Part shown: in pieces, positions 41,327 to 41,334 of the stretch
How the letters are laid out: every line of letters starts with the position of its first letter
Numbering within the stretch: the stretch's first letter is position 1
Assembly (NCBI RefSeq): GCF_001613225.1
Contig: NZ_BDBY01000377.1
Coordinates: 1-41,334 of the forward strand
DNA: 41,334 nt
Origin: Nocardia pseudovaccinii NBRC 100343
GTDB taxonomy: Bacteria; Actinomycetota; Actinomycetes; Mycobacteriales; Mycobacteriaceae
Direction of reading: 5' to 3'
Notes under the pieces: model-generated
What the model was told of the DNA's origin: nothing
Database searches by the model: none
Seen by the model: only the letters and a program-made list of their open reading frames with translations
Position numbers and translations under genes: made by a program

Positions 41327-41334
41327 CCAGGGCA

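Overview
The window is high-GC actinobacterial DNA with dense, often overlapping genes. EspG and PPE/WXG-like type VII secretion genes, a PknK-type kinase fused to a MalT-like module and a mymA-like oxidation operon point to a mycolic-acid-group actinomycete, most likely Nocardia or a close relative. This is inferred from gene families; no rRNA or other species marker is present.

Layout. 1-2145 (minus): a type VII secretion-associated cluster, EspG-like chaperone, an EspC-like helical protein and a PPE-like protein with a long Pro/Thr/Ser tail cut by the left edge. 2362-13456 (plus): the centrepiece, an eight-gene operon in which every stop overlaps the next start. It encodes a PEP-synthase-like phosphotransferase, a fatty acyl-AMP ligase fused to a nucleotidyltransferase, an acyl carrier protein, an NAD-dependent acyl reductase, an NDP-kinase-like protein, an AfsA-type butenolide/gamma-butyrolactone synthase, a nitroreductase-family flavoenzyme and a UbiA-like membrane transferase. 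I read it as a pathway that builds an AfsA-type lactone phosphate and joins it to a fatty-acid-derived alkyl group, in the style of salinipostin-type phosphotriester butyrolactones. That product is inference.

13478-18513: a secreted Ig-like protein, two small proteins, a large LuxR-type ATPase regulator, a small Cys-rich ORF and a MerR regulator. 18616-23000 (minus): a mymA-like operon (HSL esterase, SDR, ferritin-like di-iron protein, Baeyer-Villiger-type monooxygenase) with a perfect 9-bp-arm inverted repeat upstream. 23205-25240 (minus): a D-2-hydroxyacid dehydrogenase and a LigD-type polymerase-domain protein. 25353-27818 (plus): a MarR/MFS efflux pair with a tandem operator, then an isochorismatase-like hydrolase. 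28486-30651 (minus): a RecQ helicase with a phosphoribosyltransferase-like tail.

31361-33585: an RtcB RNA ligase whose 3' side carries a frameshifted LAGLIDADG homing endonuclease, and beyond it a decayed second copy of the RtcB C-terminus. This looks like a mobile insertion that brought its own rtcB 3' end. 33788-41334: a membrane-anchored DsbA-like protein, a split FluG-like pair (glutamine synthetase-like plus amidohydrolase), a PknK-like kinase, about 600 bp without a convincing intact gene, and a 25-codon ORF coupled to a gene leaving the window.

The main discoveries to check are the butyrolactone/phosphotransfer operon with phased repeats at its promoter, the rtcB-homing-endonuclease arrangement, and a 50-bp in-frame repeat at the 5' ends of two unrelated genes. 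No rRNA, tRNA, CRISPR array or insertion sequence was found.
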